Shown here: one piece after another, positions 47,291 through 57,676 of the stretch | Position numbering within the stretch: the first letter of the stretch is position 1 | How the letters are laid out: each line of letters begins with the position of its first letter | Assembly (NCBI GenBank): GCA_008360955.1 | Contig: LUCM01001680.1 | Location: 22,477 to 86,476, forward strand | Reading direction: 5' to 3' | Source of the DNA: Fasciolopsis buskii | Lineage: Eukaryota > Platyhelminthes > Trematoda > Plagiorchiida > Fasciolidae | Length of the DNA: 64,000 nucleotides | Position numbers and translations under genes: made by a program | The notes under the pieces: generated by a model | The model's database searches: none | What the model saw: the letters and a program-made list of their open reading frames with translations, nothing else | Told to the model about the DNA's origin: nothing

Positions 47291-49191
47291 TAGGCATTTA
47301 GCAGTATAGTCCTGTGGTCCAACTGGAAATGATCTGGGACTGAAGTGAACTGGTGGCCTTCAGCATGACCTTGAGAACCGGACTGATGCGGAAGAAACGT
47401 GCCGACCTTTCGGGCCAGGTTAGCTTCTTATCAATTCTAATGTGAATCCGTAGGTTTCGAAAAAGCGGCAAAAACGTGAGGAAGAAATACCATCAGACGC
47501 TGAGGACCTGTCACCGTGAGTTCAGCTGTTGAACATGCCCCATCCGTCTCCAAGTTGCATGTTGTGTCGTCCCATGTAGGTTGTAAGGCTAGTTTTTTAT
47601 ATGATGAATGCGCAAGGGCGAAAAGAACTTAATTATAAGCAGCGAAGTCTTCTGGAAAAAATGGCAAGAGTACCTTCGTTCCCGTCGTGCCAATCTTAGA
47701 CTTAGTCCTTTTGTGTTGTTTTTATAAAGCACAGAAGTTTATGCGAACCCCATGACGTTTACATCACTGGTTTTTACTTTTACCCGCGTCCTTATACGCC
47801 GTTAGTTTAAGGGAGTACATACCCTCCGATGGCGATTCGCTTTTGCCCGGCTCGTTATAACCCTTATATATGGTACTCAAAATCTCTGGGCTATGGTCAT
47901 CGGTTCCCTTCAAGTAATGAGCCTTCGCGGCTTTCGGTTTGACACTTCTACTCATGCTTAAAACTCGCAGAAGTCCCAGTCGAAGGTAACGTCTTTACGA
48001 AGGCATGGTTCTCATGGGCTCGTCAGAAAGCCAATGCAACCTTAAATGATCTCCAATGTATCCTTCTTTACCACGTAACTGCGACAAAAGTCAAAATTGT
48101 CACGCGTAAAAGAAGAGTGCGGAACGACGAAATTGTGATGTGCACGAAACCCTCGTGAAACACCGCGTTGGATAGACCACACCAAAGACGGGGCAGTTAG
48201 TTTTCAAATGTGCAGATGGTTTACATGCCTGATGAAAGCACCTTGGAGATCCGGGTTTGAAAATTGTGGTATACGATCAGCGTATGCACCCATTAATGAC
48301 CTCGTTGAGGGTAGAAATGAAGGCGAAGCAGTCAGCACCATCGTCACCGTTTAGTTTTAAACGGCAAAGCAAGCCAGCTGACCGTTGTCTTTTCCCTAGA
48401 GTTACGTGTTTCTGCAAAAATGGAATATGCGAGGGGGAAAAGGGATAGACCTACACAGGCGGGAAAATAAGAGAATGCCGCAGTAGCCAACACACGGGAC
48501 AGTCTAACTATACAAAGCACTTTTTCAACCATTCTCCGTAGACAAAGTGACAACACAATCGCCACTAGCCACGGTTCGCTGTCGTGTCTTTCAATGTCTC
48601 CAGTCAGTTAGTTAACGGGTCTTTCGGACCCCAACCACGGAGACGTGAAACACCCACTTTACCTATACCTAAATTTGGTGTACATTTTCTCATTCTATGT
48701 TGTCACGTCATCTGCTGACCTCCACATGTCTCCTTCCACGGAGTGGAAGGAACGTAAAATAGGGCACGCTATGGTAGATGAATGCCCGCCATGCGCAACA
48801 CGTGGCACAACCAGCTTAGCCTACTGAACTTCATACAATTGGATATGGTGTTCTCATAACCGGCACCTGATGCTAGATTGCTAACCACTCCATCCTATCC
48901 TAGAGATACTACTTCTACTACTACTACATCGGTAATTAAAAATCCAGCGACGAACATCTCCGACACGTATACTCCATGCATCACAACCAAACAGCAGAAA
49001 CGAGCGCACTGCAGCACAGCACACAACCTTTCAACTTCAGACCGACATCACGAGTGCTTCGGTCTAGCGTACGCCGCTCGCACCTCGGATATATACTTAT
49101 TTACCTCTACTGCCCTGCTACAATTAACACGCAGCTGCGAAGGTAAGTGAAACGGTTCATAGTCGTTAGTTCTTCTCCATCCAGTCCAGGG
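47291..49191. other. Long gene-free stretch, nothing recognised
   Basis: No frame over 91 codons and no recognised similarity on either strand. Two CTACTA runs occur near 48,915. This is the longest stretch in the second half of the retroelement zone without a readable relic. Confidence 0.4.
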
Positions 49192-50794
49192 CTACTGTCG
49201 TCCAGTTCTGTAGCAGCACTTTGAAGGTACAAAGCACATGCCGAACCGAGCTGCCGACCTCGAGAGTCTTTCTAATGCACGTTGTGCATGGTCCACGGAT
49301 TTGAATAGACACAACGTCATTTGCTTAATCTGGATCACAGTTTCTCTCCATTCACTAGTTCGAGTCCTGCATCTTGGAGACCTCAAGCATCCTCCATCAC
49401 GGCTACTTTAACCCGCCAGTTTCCCTGGCCTTTCTTAAGGCTTATCGTAAATTAACACTGCAGCTGTAGACGCATCTTAACCACTTTCTTACAATTAGGG
49501 AACCGACGTTTTTGCCCCACTAGAGCCAGCGACCCTCGTGAGATCCAGTGTGAATGCTAGATCCAGGATCACAGGCAAAACCTGCTGCTAAATGCATTGC
49601 CTGCTTGATTTGACTTCAGCGCTCGTCTACATTGCTGCTCGTCGGGATTTTCAGTTTGTCTCGTAATTTTTTCATAGCTGGTGCCGAATCAGGCATGTTC
49701 TTCGGCCAATCGGATTTGCTGTCTACGTCGATGGCCATCAAATGAAGCACGAGCTCCATTAAAACTAGCGCATGTTTCGATTCAACCTACGTGGACCACT
49801 TTTGGACAGAACTGCGTCAACGGTAGCTTATTGCGATATGATGTGTCTTATTCTCACTCCCTGTCGAGTTATAGCGTCATGTAGCTGTGTGACGCAAACT
49901 TTCTGGACAATTCATCTTGGGTAAAACTGATTGTCAGCACAAAGCTAGGTAGGCAGTCAGGTCACAGTGCCCACTTAAACAGGCTTCCGATGCACCCACT
50001 TTCCCAATTTGGTCATTAAAATCACCTGCTACCACTACAATATCAGAGCCTTTGCTCTTCCGAACAAGAGTAACGAGTTCGTCATGAAACTCTTCCTTTT
50101 GCATGTCAGTGCTACAGTCTATTGGGGCGCATGGCGAAATGACAAATAAACTGTGATTAACACAGCTAACCTACCGAATGTCAACTGATCCGTGCAGTCT
50201 CACGGTACACAAGCGACTGTTGACTGGGATCCAGTCTAAAAGGGCTGCTTCAGCCTGCTCACTTAAGACTATTCCTACACCCCGTTGAGCTTGAGCTGCT
50301 TCGTCTCCTCAAGTGTGCAGGGAATACCTTGGTGAGACATTAGGTAAATTTAGTTGAATTATTCTACTCGAGTTCTGAATTCGTGTTTCACTGACGCTGT
50401 AGACATCAATCGAAAGTGAGTCCGTTGTCAGAGCTATACATGTCTGTTGGCCAGTCTGCATGAAAATGCACATATTGAAGGAACCGAGATTCAGAGGCTG
50501 ACGAAGTTTAAGATGTGAGCCAGCAGGTTGAAGATTACTTACCACGCTATTTGGCAATGAACCGTTGCGAGCATTGAGCTTGTTATCAGTGGGACCATTA
50601 TGTGTAGGCAAAGCGGGCAAAGAGGTTTGGTTGTGGACAGAAGAGACAGGTTGGATAAAAGAGAGGAAACTCTGGACAGTAGCATACTTATCACTACCCA
50701 CCCAATCTGCGCTCGATTTAATGGGTAGCGCGTTCCTGGTTATCGTGCGCGACGACCGATGCAATATGCAATTATTTGTAGGCGTGTAACTCAT
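49192..50794 (-). pseudogene. RTE-like LINE with EEP endonuclease and a reverse transcriptase scrap
   Basis: Reading leftward, LNLGSFNMCIFMQTGQQTC and SIDVYSVSETRIQNSS lie at about 50,370-50,500, the opening of an RTE-type endonuclease with its catalytic Glu block. ALLDWIPVNSRLCTVRLHGS lies near 50,180-50,245, VISPCAPID near 50,115-50,143 (family SAYAPTD), and VVVAGDFND near 50,012-50,040. The reverse transcriptase is nearly gone; only ALERLSRSAARFGMCFVPSK remains, at about 49,215-49,280, from the post-YADD thumb region. Family style differs from the CR1-like copies: long GDFN motif without YRPP, and the FGMCF-PSKC block. The 161-codon frame at the 5' end is open. Confidence 0.75.
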
Positions 50795-51285
50795 GAGGAT
50801 TGACGGGTGGGTACTGCTAGGGAGTCCAGTCGCTAAGCAGGAGAAGGACTAGGGTTCTCAACCAAAGCCTTTGGTTCTGACAAGAACCCGACCACAAGGC
50901 GGTGGGGTACGGTTGAGTGGGAACCCATCTACTTGGATCAATTATTCTTCCACTCGTTTTTCCCACGGAGCTGCTAACTCATATCAACCCTCGACTGGGT
51001 GGACCAGGGGACTACTTCGTCAGGTCTCTAATCATTGACCTTCCAGGCATGATTGGATCTTCAGCTTGAGATAAACCATCCTGTATAGCTCGTTGGTTCG
51101 TTTAGGCACGCAAGCCGTCACACCACGTTACGATGCAGTTCCATTGTGACGGCACCCATGACTCAAAAGGCTATAGGCTTGTAGATCACTAACCGCCGCA
51201 TTCGGTAGAATTGTATTAACAAGGTCGTCCTGGGACACAACAATGAACTGGACACAAAATAATTAGTTGTGAAATTGATAATGGC
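50795..51285. other. Gene-free stretch, probably RTE 5' untranslated region
   Basis: Continues upstream (minus sense) of the RTE-like endonuclease without a recognisable coding block. Assigned to the element by position only. Confidence 0.3.
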
Positions 51286-51870
51286 TTAAGGGTTACACAG
51301 ATGAAGGTAACGTTTAAAGTTGATCATTGGTATAATAGTTACTATATGGGGATAGATGCCAATACGGTGAGTTGATTGTGAGAGGTCCAACCATCCAACT
51401 GAAGTTAGTGATACCAGAACCTTCAGCTTCCTATCCAAAAGCCAAAATATCCATAGAACGTAACAGTCACTTCTTGCTACGGAAATCAAAATCTCTAGGA
51501 GTGGTATTTTGTATCTATTTGTTAATATCGGTCTCTTGATATTGGAAGACAAATAGCAGGAATTTAGGGGTATTGCTTTTATCAGCTTTTTTAGTAAACG
51601 GTGCGAAAATGGTGATTGGAAAAGACAAATTTGCGCATATATATCACTGAAATTCAATGCACGAAAGACTTCTTGGAGGAGACATTGGTGAATATAGGTA
51701 CGGAAATCGGCCTTAGAAAACAAATAGTACCGTTTAAAATAGTTGCGAAATTAGATCTAAGTTACATCTAGCCATCAGATCTGTGACTTGTTCAGAAATA
51801 AGGTGACTGACGAAAGTAGTGCATTGATCTGATTTCCGAATAATATTGAGGGCAGTGAGACCATGATGAT
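51286..51870 (-). CDS. Candidate 3' end of an ankyrin-repeat, possibly SOCS-box, protein gene
   Basis: A 145-codon open frame runs leftward from 51,723 to a stop at 51,286. Just upstream in another frame, DHHHGLTALNIIRK (51,824-51,871) matches the ankyrin consensus DxxGxTALxxA, and that frame stays open to about 51,733. A TTTTCTAAG acceptor-like end near 51,713 could join the two frames by a short intron. The C-terminal segment LSQSTHRIGIYPHIVTIIP then NFKRYLHL loosely resembles a SOCS box (L-x-x-L-x-R-x-x-I-R ... I-x-x-LPLP-x-x-L-x-x-YL). Farther upstream, other ankyrin-like bits (TPVDLV near 51,950) appear in shifted frames, so it may be a multi-exon gene or a pseudogene. It faces RRP9 head to head. 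Confidence is low. Confidence 0.3.
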
Positions 51871-51995
51871 GATCTTGTAATCAGTTGTGTATAGATGAAG
51901 AAAAGCGGCAGACTCAATGAGTTGTAAAACTCATGTTTAGAGCGTGACTAGGTCAACAGGTGTCGTAGTGGTCTTGGAGCTGCTGAATCATCGTC

Positions 51996-52144
51996 ATGCC
52001 AGAAACGTGTGCAAGCCACTTTTTAAACAAATATGGAAAAGCATCTGATCCACAGGAGTTTACTTCCCGTATGGTTCCTTTTGGAATGTCGGTGGAAACC
52101 GTTTTTCTGCTTGGGTTCATCGACTTCCGATTGTTCTTTTGCAG
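51996..52144 (+). other. RRP9: Unresolved 5' part of RRP9
   Basis: The frame of the first sure exon stays open upstream to an ATG at 51,996 (MPETCASHFLNKYG...), so it could be read straight through. The stretch just before 52,145 looks like intron sequence, however (pyrimidine run ending TTCTTTTGCAG at 52,134-52,144), and exon 1 needs a donor leaving two bases of a codon. The only such site in the ATG frame, GTCGGT near 52,087, is poor. The family's N-terminus is basic and poorly conserved, which gives no help. The start is therefore undecided, and an exon farther upstream or a trans-spliced leader is possible. Confidence 0.3.
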
Positions 52145-52248
52145 TGTTGACGAGGATTCGGTTGCCGAGGACGAATTTCAACTGGAGACTGCCCATGAAC
52201 GTAAAATACGGCTCACGAAAAAAGCAATCGCTAAGGCAAAAGAAAAGA
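52145..52248 (+). CDS. RRP9: RRP9 exon 1 of model: acidic stretch and charged helix
   Basis: Encodes VDEDSVAEDEFQ followed by LETAHERKIRLTKKAIAKAK, the conserved ETAxEKKLRLAK helix that precedes the propeller in this family. It begins with the last base of a codon after a TTTTGCAG acceptor and ends with one base of a codon at a GTACCG donor. The next intron is 31 bases. Confidence 0.75.
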
Positions 52249-55200
52249 GTACCGTTATTTTGTTTTAATAATGTTTTAGTCGGTTCTGATGATGAAAAAC
52301 TCGAGTCGCTATCACTCAGGTTGCGCGAAGAAGCACTTTCTGCCAAAGGAAAGTTCGTGGTTAAAGTAGCCGAAAAGGTAAGGATATTTTGTGATATTTC
52401 CGATTCAGTCAGTGTAAACCTCTTCACTCAGATGATGTTCTATGTCTAAAGAGCCACAAGCGTGCTGTGTCATGTGTTTGTGTTTCAGAAGACTGCAGCC
52501 TGTTATTCAGTGGCGGAAAAGATTCCAACATAATCAAATGTGAGTACCATCTCGTGATTACTTTATTTAAAGGGGATATAAAAACGCTTGAAAAGCTGGT
52601 GGTTATTCGCGGTGGACTCCGAGGTTCAAATTACGCTTATCACACGGGCCCCATTCTCTCCATGGCTATTTCTAGTGATTCGAAGTACTTGGTGAGACTG
52701 TTTACTTGTATATGAATGTTTCAATGAGGTACTCAATGGATACTTCTAATTAGTAACCGTCACTCTAAACTCTTGATACTCACAATTCGTTTTTGTGGAT
52801 TCACTCATTGCTGCCCGGTCCAGCGCAAAATTGTCTACGGGGTTGCTGTTCCTGACTTCCCGGTGTTTCGTTCATACCCGCACTATCTCCCCTGACAATT
52901 TCATATTGGCTCTAGAAAAGGAACTCAACCATGTCATTTGTGGACTTATTTAAGTGCACTAAATGGTTTCCAAACGTTGCACCCGGTTGTGGACACGGTG
53001 CCGTCTAGTGAGGCGTTCCTGGGGATGATGATTAGGCCAAATAACTACTACTCCGGACACTCGGAGTTTTTTCGGTGTAAGTAAAATTATTCAATTTTGG
53101 CCGTTGAATCCCGATTTTCCGTTTTATTCTCTAGGTCACTGTTAATCTTTTCCCGTAATTTGCAGCTAGCCTATCCATAGCTGATACAAATTCAAAAATG
53201 TCAGAATTTATATCAGAAAGGCTTTTTGACTACATACTCACAGTTTGAACACTCCATGTGGTTTCTACCGTTTTTATGAGAAATAGTTGCTCGTTTAGTT
53301 TCATCGTTGGCCGCTTATTCTCAGTAAGTTTTACTGCTGCATTTTTCCAAATTTTGTCCGTTAAACGCGAAACTTTCTTTACTTTGGTCGTATTCATACT
53401 TTACACTACTGAATCACCTTGTGAGCCTTCTTGTGTAGTGTAACGCGCCGCGCAGTCATCTCCAGAGTCTTTTACTGGACCTGCGCATTCGTCATGTCTC
53501 TTCATAAATAGGAATTAAATACAGGTGCGGCAATCTTCTTTATTGAACGGTTAAAAATCATCATGTCTTCGAAAATGAATACCAGCATACTTAAAAAAGC
53601 CTAGTTAGTTGCTTGTTTATTGTCATTGTCCGCTTGTCCCCATTTATGCACGAAGCAAAAGAAGTCACGGGTCATTCCCCATGAAGCCATGACAAAATCA
53701 ACAGGTAAAATACTAGGGGGCAGTTTGTAGCCCAGCGACACAACTAGTATGGTTGCATCATTGTTTAGCGCAGATGTTTACGCAGACATATTGCCATGGT
53801 ACCTATTACAGGAGCACAAGGTTTGGAAAGAAGAAGCAGAAAAACCTGTTATGTAATTTAACCACGAGTTTCCGCTCCTATCAAGTCATTCATTTTCCTT
53901 CATAACGTAATTTGTCTATAACCGGAGTCTTACGCTTCTGACAGATTGAACTGGAGATCCCACTCCAAGTATTTGGCCAGGAAACTTGATCTTCAAGACG
54001 ACAGAGCGAGATAAGGTTTGCGTAAGCTGTCATGATCTAGCGTTTAGTATTTCGTGGCACTCATATACGTCACTTCTCAGATTTAGTCGGTCTACTGATA
54101 GTAAGATCACCGGGAAGCCTGTCGTAAAAAGCCTGTTTCTTCTGTCGTTTTCCTTGGGGATTTCCATCTCATTAATCTTCTCTGTCCGCAGGCCTCTTCC
54201 AGCATGGACGAGTCAGTCATTATTTGGGATCCAGCCTCATTGAAAGTACTGATGAAACTTAAGCGTCACCAGGCAGCAGTTACGGTAACTGTTTTGACAG
54301 TTCTCATCGCGTGTTATCTTAGGCTGTGGCCTTTCGTCGATACTCGCATATGCTTTTCACCGCTGATTGCCGAGGTCGCGTTTGTGTGTGGAACATGCCG
54401 CTGTCGGAAGTACTGCAAGATCAAGGGTAGGTCTGTTACTTACTCACACTTACATGAAATTAATTCTTGAACTGCAACTTTAGCGAAGAGAGGCATGAAA
54501 CCGCCTCGACACCAATTAATGCTAATCTTTATCTGACAATGGGGGTGCTGTCTTGCATGGTGAATTTTACACTAGGTTTATATTTTTTCTTCATTCACTG
54601 TTGACCTCCTTCGTCATGCTTCCATTGTCACATGATCTGTGCACAGATTTATGCATATATATATATATATATATCACAAATGTATAACCCGTTTGGCCAC
54701 CGTCGTCCAAGTGCCATATTTTACAGGTCTCAGTTGAATATGAGCCCTATCAACCATAAACTAAATTTCAAAGTCACCATGAGCACCAGTTCTGTTGTAC
54801 TTGTTCACTTCTTATAAAGTGACTGTTTAGCTGAAACCGTCATAGTTCAATCCATAGATGAATAAGGTACCCTAGTTTTTATCTGTTCGTTGAAAGCTGC
54901 AGCCTAACCGCAGCAGTCAGGGTTGTTGTCCCAAAAGGTCAAAGGTTCAAATCCCAGATTCGTCAATCACTTTGGTGGCAGACGGTAGTCCGCTGTTCCC
55001 GGGATCGATACTTCATCTGACCTGCTGAGACCTCTAAGTAATCAGTCACCTCAGTGGATTACGCAACCTTCAAATTGTCCTATCTTGTAGGTTAGATCGT
55101 TTGATCAAAAGCTCTAGGTAGTCCCCTGAGCAACCCCTCTACTTCGGTTTGGGAAACCCGGTGGTATGAAGCCGACTGAGGAACCATATATCCGATGATG

Positions 55201-57636
55201 CGAAGGCGGAAACCAGAATAGCCACCATGGTTCTTTTCCCCTTTTTCTGCCTCATTGTTGTCCACCATGGATCTGGTGACAATATGTAATCTGGCGTGCG
55301 ATATATATATATATATATATATGGCAGGTTAAGGAATGATGTTCTTTCTCGTAGCTCAGGTTCAGTAGGATGGTATTGGTTTGTTCGCTGAGCTGGGCAA
55401 TTTGATCGCAAACGTTTCATTAGCTGAGGTGACATCATCAGTGATATGGCGTTGTGGTGAGCTTCTGGTTACCATTGTCCGCCTAAATTTGTCACCTAGT
55501 CTATGGTCGGTGTTGATTCGTTGCTCTGGATGAACTGGTGAGGTAGAGATGCTGCCCAGTTGCTTTGTTCATCTTTTTCTTCTGTTGACATGTTATGGGC
55601 TGAATCAACGTGTTTCTACTGGCTTGTGCTTATTGGTCCTTTGATCAGACCGATAGGTATACATGGTCTTTCCGTGTAGTGCCAAGCTTCGAGATATTCC
55701 TTCAAATGCTTTGTGCTACCCTGGGCGACGACCCTCGCGTTTTCAAAGTTGAATTTGTGACCTCGCCGGTCTTCGTGAACTGAAATTAAGGAGAGTCGGT
55801 CGTGTGTTTTTGTTGCCAATTGGTGTCCATGCATCCGTGTCCCGAGATTCTTTCTGGTTTGTGCTGTGTGCTGTATTTTGCAGTCGATCTGATAGACAAC
55901 GTTATTTCCATTTTTGTCAGCTGTCGGTTCTTTGGTCTTCAACTTCTAGGGTTCTTGTTGGCTTTTGCACCCCTTCAATTCTATCAGGCTTGGGTAACCT
56001 TGTTGTCATTTTCAGAGATATGCTTGATGTACAGTAGAACGGTTCCTGTTTTGGTCCGTTCGGCAATCGTCTCTCGGTATTTTTCTGTTGGTACTTCATC
56101 TAATGAAACTTCGTGTGTATCCGTTACGCAGAAACATTTGAAACAGACGTTTTTCTTCTTGTTTCCTTCGCTCCGCAATGTTGCAGTGGGATGATGCTCT
56201 TTTGAAAAGTGTCTTGATGTAGCTTTTCTTGTGGCAGCTTAGGTGGTTGCTTTGAAATTGTAGGATTTGATCTGTGTACGTGTTTTTACGGATGTTTCTA
56301 ATGTGCCTGTATTTGTCCATTTGAAGAGCACGTCTAGAAACGGTAGATTGTTGTCATGTTCTCTCTCCATAATAAACTTGATTTCCGTGAAAACTCCGTT
56401 GATGACTGTGAAAGTTTGTTGTTGTTCAAATCGTTTAGTGATTACGAACTTGTCGTCAATATAGCATAGCCACAGTTTTGGTTTGATATCTGACAGGATG
56501 ATCTTCTCTAGTTTCTGCATCATTGCCTCCGAAATGATGCTAGATATGGTGAGCTCATTGGGGTTTCCTTCACTTGTTGGTAAAACGTATCAATGGGACG
56601 AACAACTGGAGTTGTGCAGTGTGTGTGTGATTCAGTAGAATTGTGCCTGCAAACATATAGCTCTGCCATCCCAGTTGTTAGTCAAGGTCGCCTGGCCAAG
56701 ACGGAACATGCCCCACCCAATGCACTGCTATTTCATGTATGTTATAAGAAATGAAATAGTCATACATCTTCGGCTGCATCTGATTGTCCACTATCTTGTA
56801 ACTTTGTGTTTTGTTTTTCTCTTCGCTTCGCCTTACAGAGCCAGAACCAATATTGAAGTTTTGGGATTATATGGCCTAACAGCCGAACGATGTGTATCCT
56901 GTTCAGGCATTGGTGCACCTGGTATTTGCTTGTGGAAGGTACCCGAGGAGGTCTGCGTTCAATATAACACAAAAGACCCTCTTCAGTAAGTCTCTTTCGC
57001 GGACGAAATCCGTACTGTGCTGAAACCCAGCCTAGCTATCACTTTTCATTTTTCTTCGGGATCCTAGTGACCGGAAATTTTTCATGTGGTTTGAATCTGG
57101 ATTGATATATCTTGTTTTTTATTGTCAGCTTACCACATGAGCACTACGACAGAAGTTTGTCAAATAGTCTTTCTAAAACCCATGACACTGCAGTGTTTAG
57201 TCCGTATTTAGGAGTGCTGCAAGATGACATCAAGTATCAGTAGCCAGGATTAGCGGACTGGCGTCTGTCACTAGACTGACCCGTGGTGAATGATCGTTTG
57301 TCGTTTGTTTCGTAGTATCATCGACGCTTTGCAAATCTTTCAGGTTGATCGCTTTACAAGACCAGCCAATAGCCTGACAATACGTGAGTGTTTCTTGTCA
57401 GCTTAATGCCCGTACATCCCGGCTGTCAATCAATGTATATTAGAATGAATCGCTGTTTTTGATGTCTGGTTTTACTGCTGCTACTTTTTGTGTTTCCCCG
57501 ACAGAAGGTATGTACCATGCAGTTTATTCGTACATGCAGCAGTAGCTCGCAAAATGGACGCGATTGGGTGGTGAGATCAAACCTTAAAAGAATGAACAAG
57601 TACCAACTCTGCCCGACAGCAATTCAAGCAGGGAAG

Positions 57637-57676
<40 letters not shown>

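Larger units (their letters stand above)
54427..56838 (+). other. RRP9 intron, 2.4 kb, with an antisense Penelope-like element
   Basis: Runs from a GTAGGT donor to a CGCCTTACAG acceptor. It contains two TA microsatellites and the minus-strand Penelope-like element listed separately. A segment with a GGTTCAAATCC sequence near 54,947 resembles a pol III B box, but no A box was found. Confidence 0.8.

Noticed and set aside
48905..48930. CTACTA run as a regulatory or satellite element
   Set aside because: Too short and isolated to support any call.
52023..52427. 134-codon minus-strand frame opposite RRP9 exons 1-2
   Set aside because: It is the reverse-strand shadow of real RRP9 exons; no independent similarity.
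54890..54990. tRNA gene or tRNA-derived SINE (GGTTCAAATCC B-box-like sequence)
   Set aside because: No A box at the right distance and no cloverleaf could be drawn; a B-box-like 11-mer alone is weak.
55802..56194. Plus-strand frame of 130 codons inside the RRP9 intron
   Set aside because: Shadow of the antisense Penelope-like element, whose minus-strand translation carries the recognisable motifs.
57344..57382. Possible small RRP9 exon (CTTTCAG acceptor, GTGAGT donor)
   Set aside because: In the phase required by the upstream exon it contains a stop, and in the open phase it does not join the 59,427 exon in frame; the family has no matching segment.
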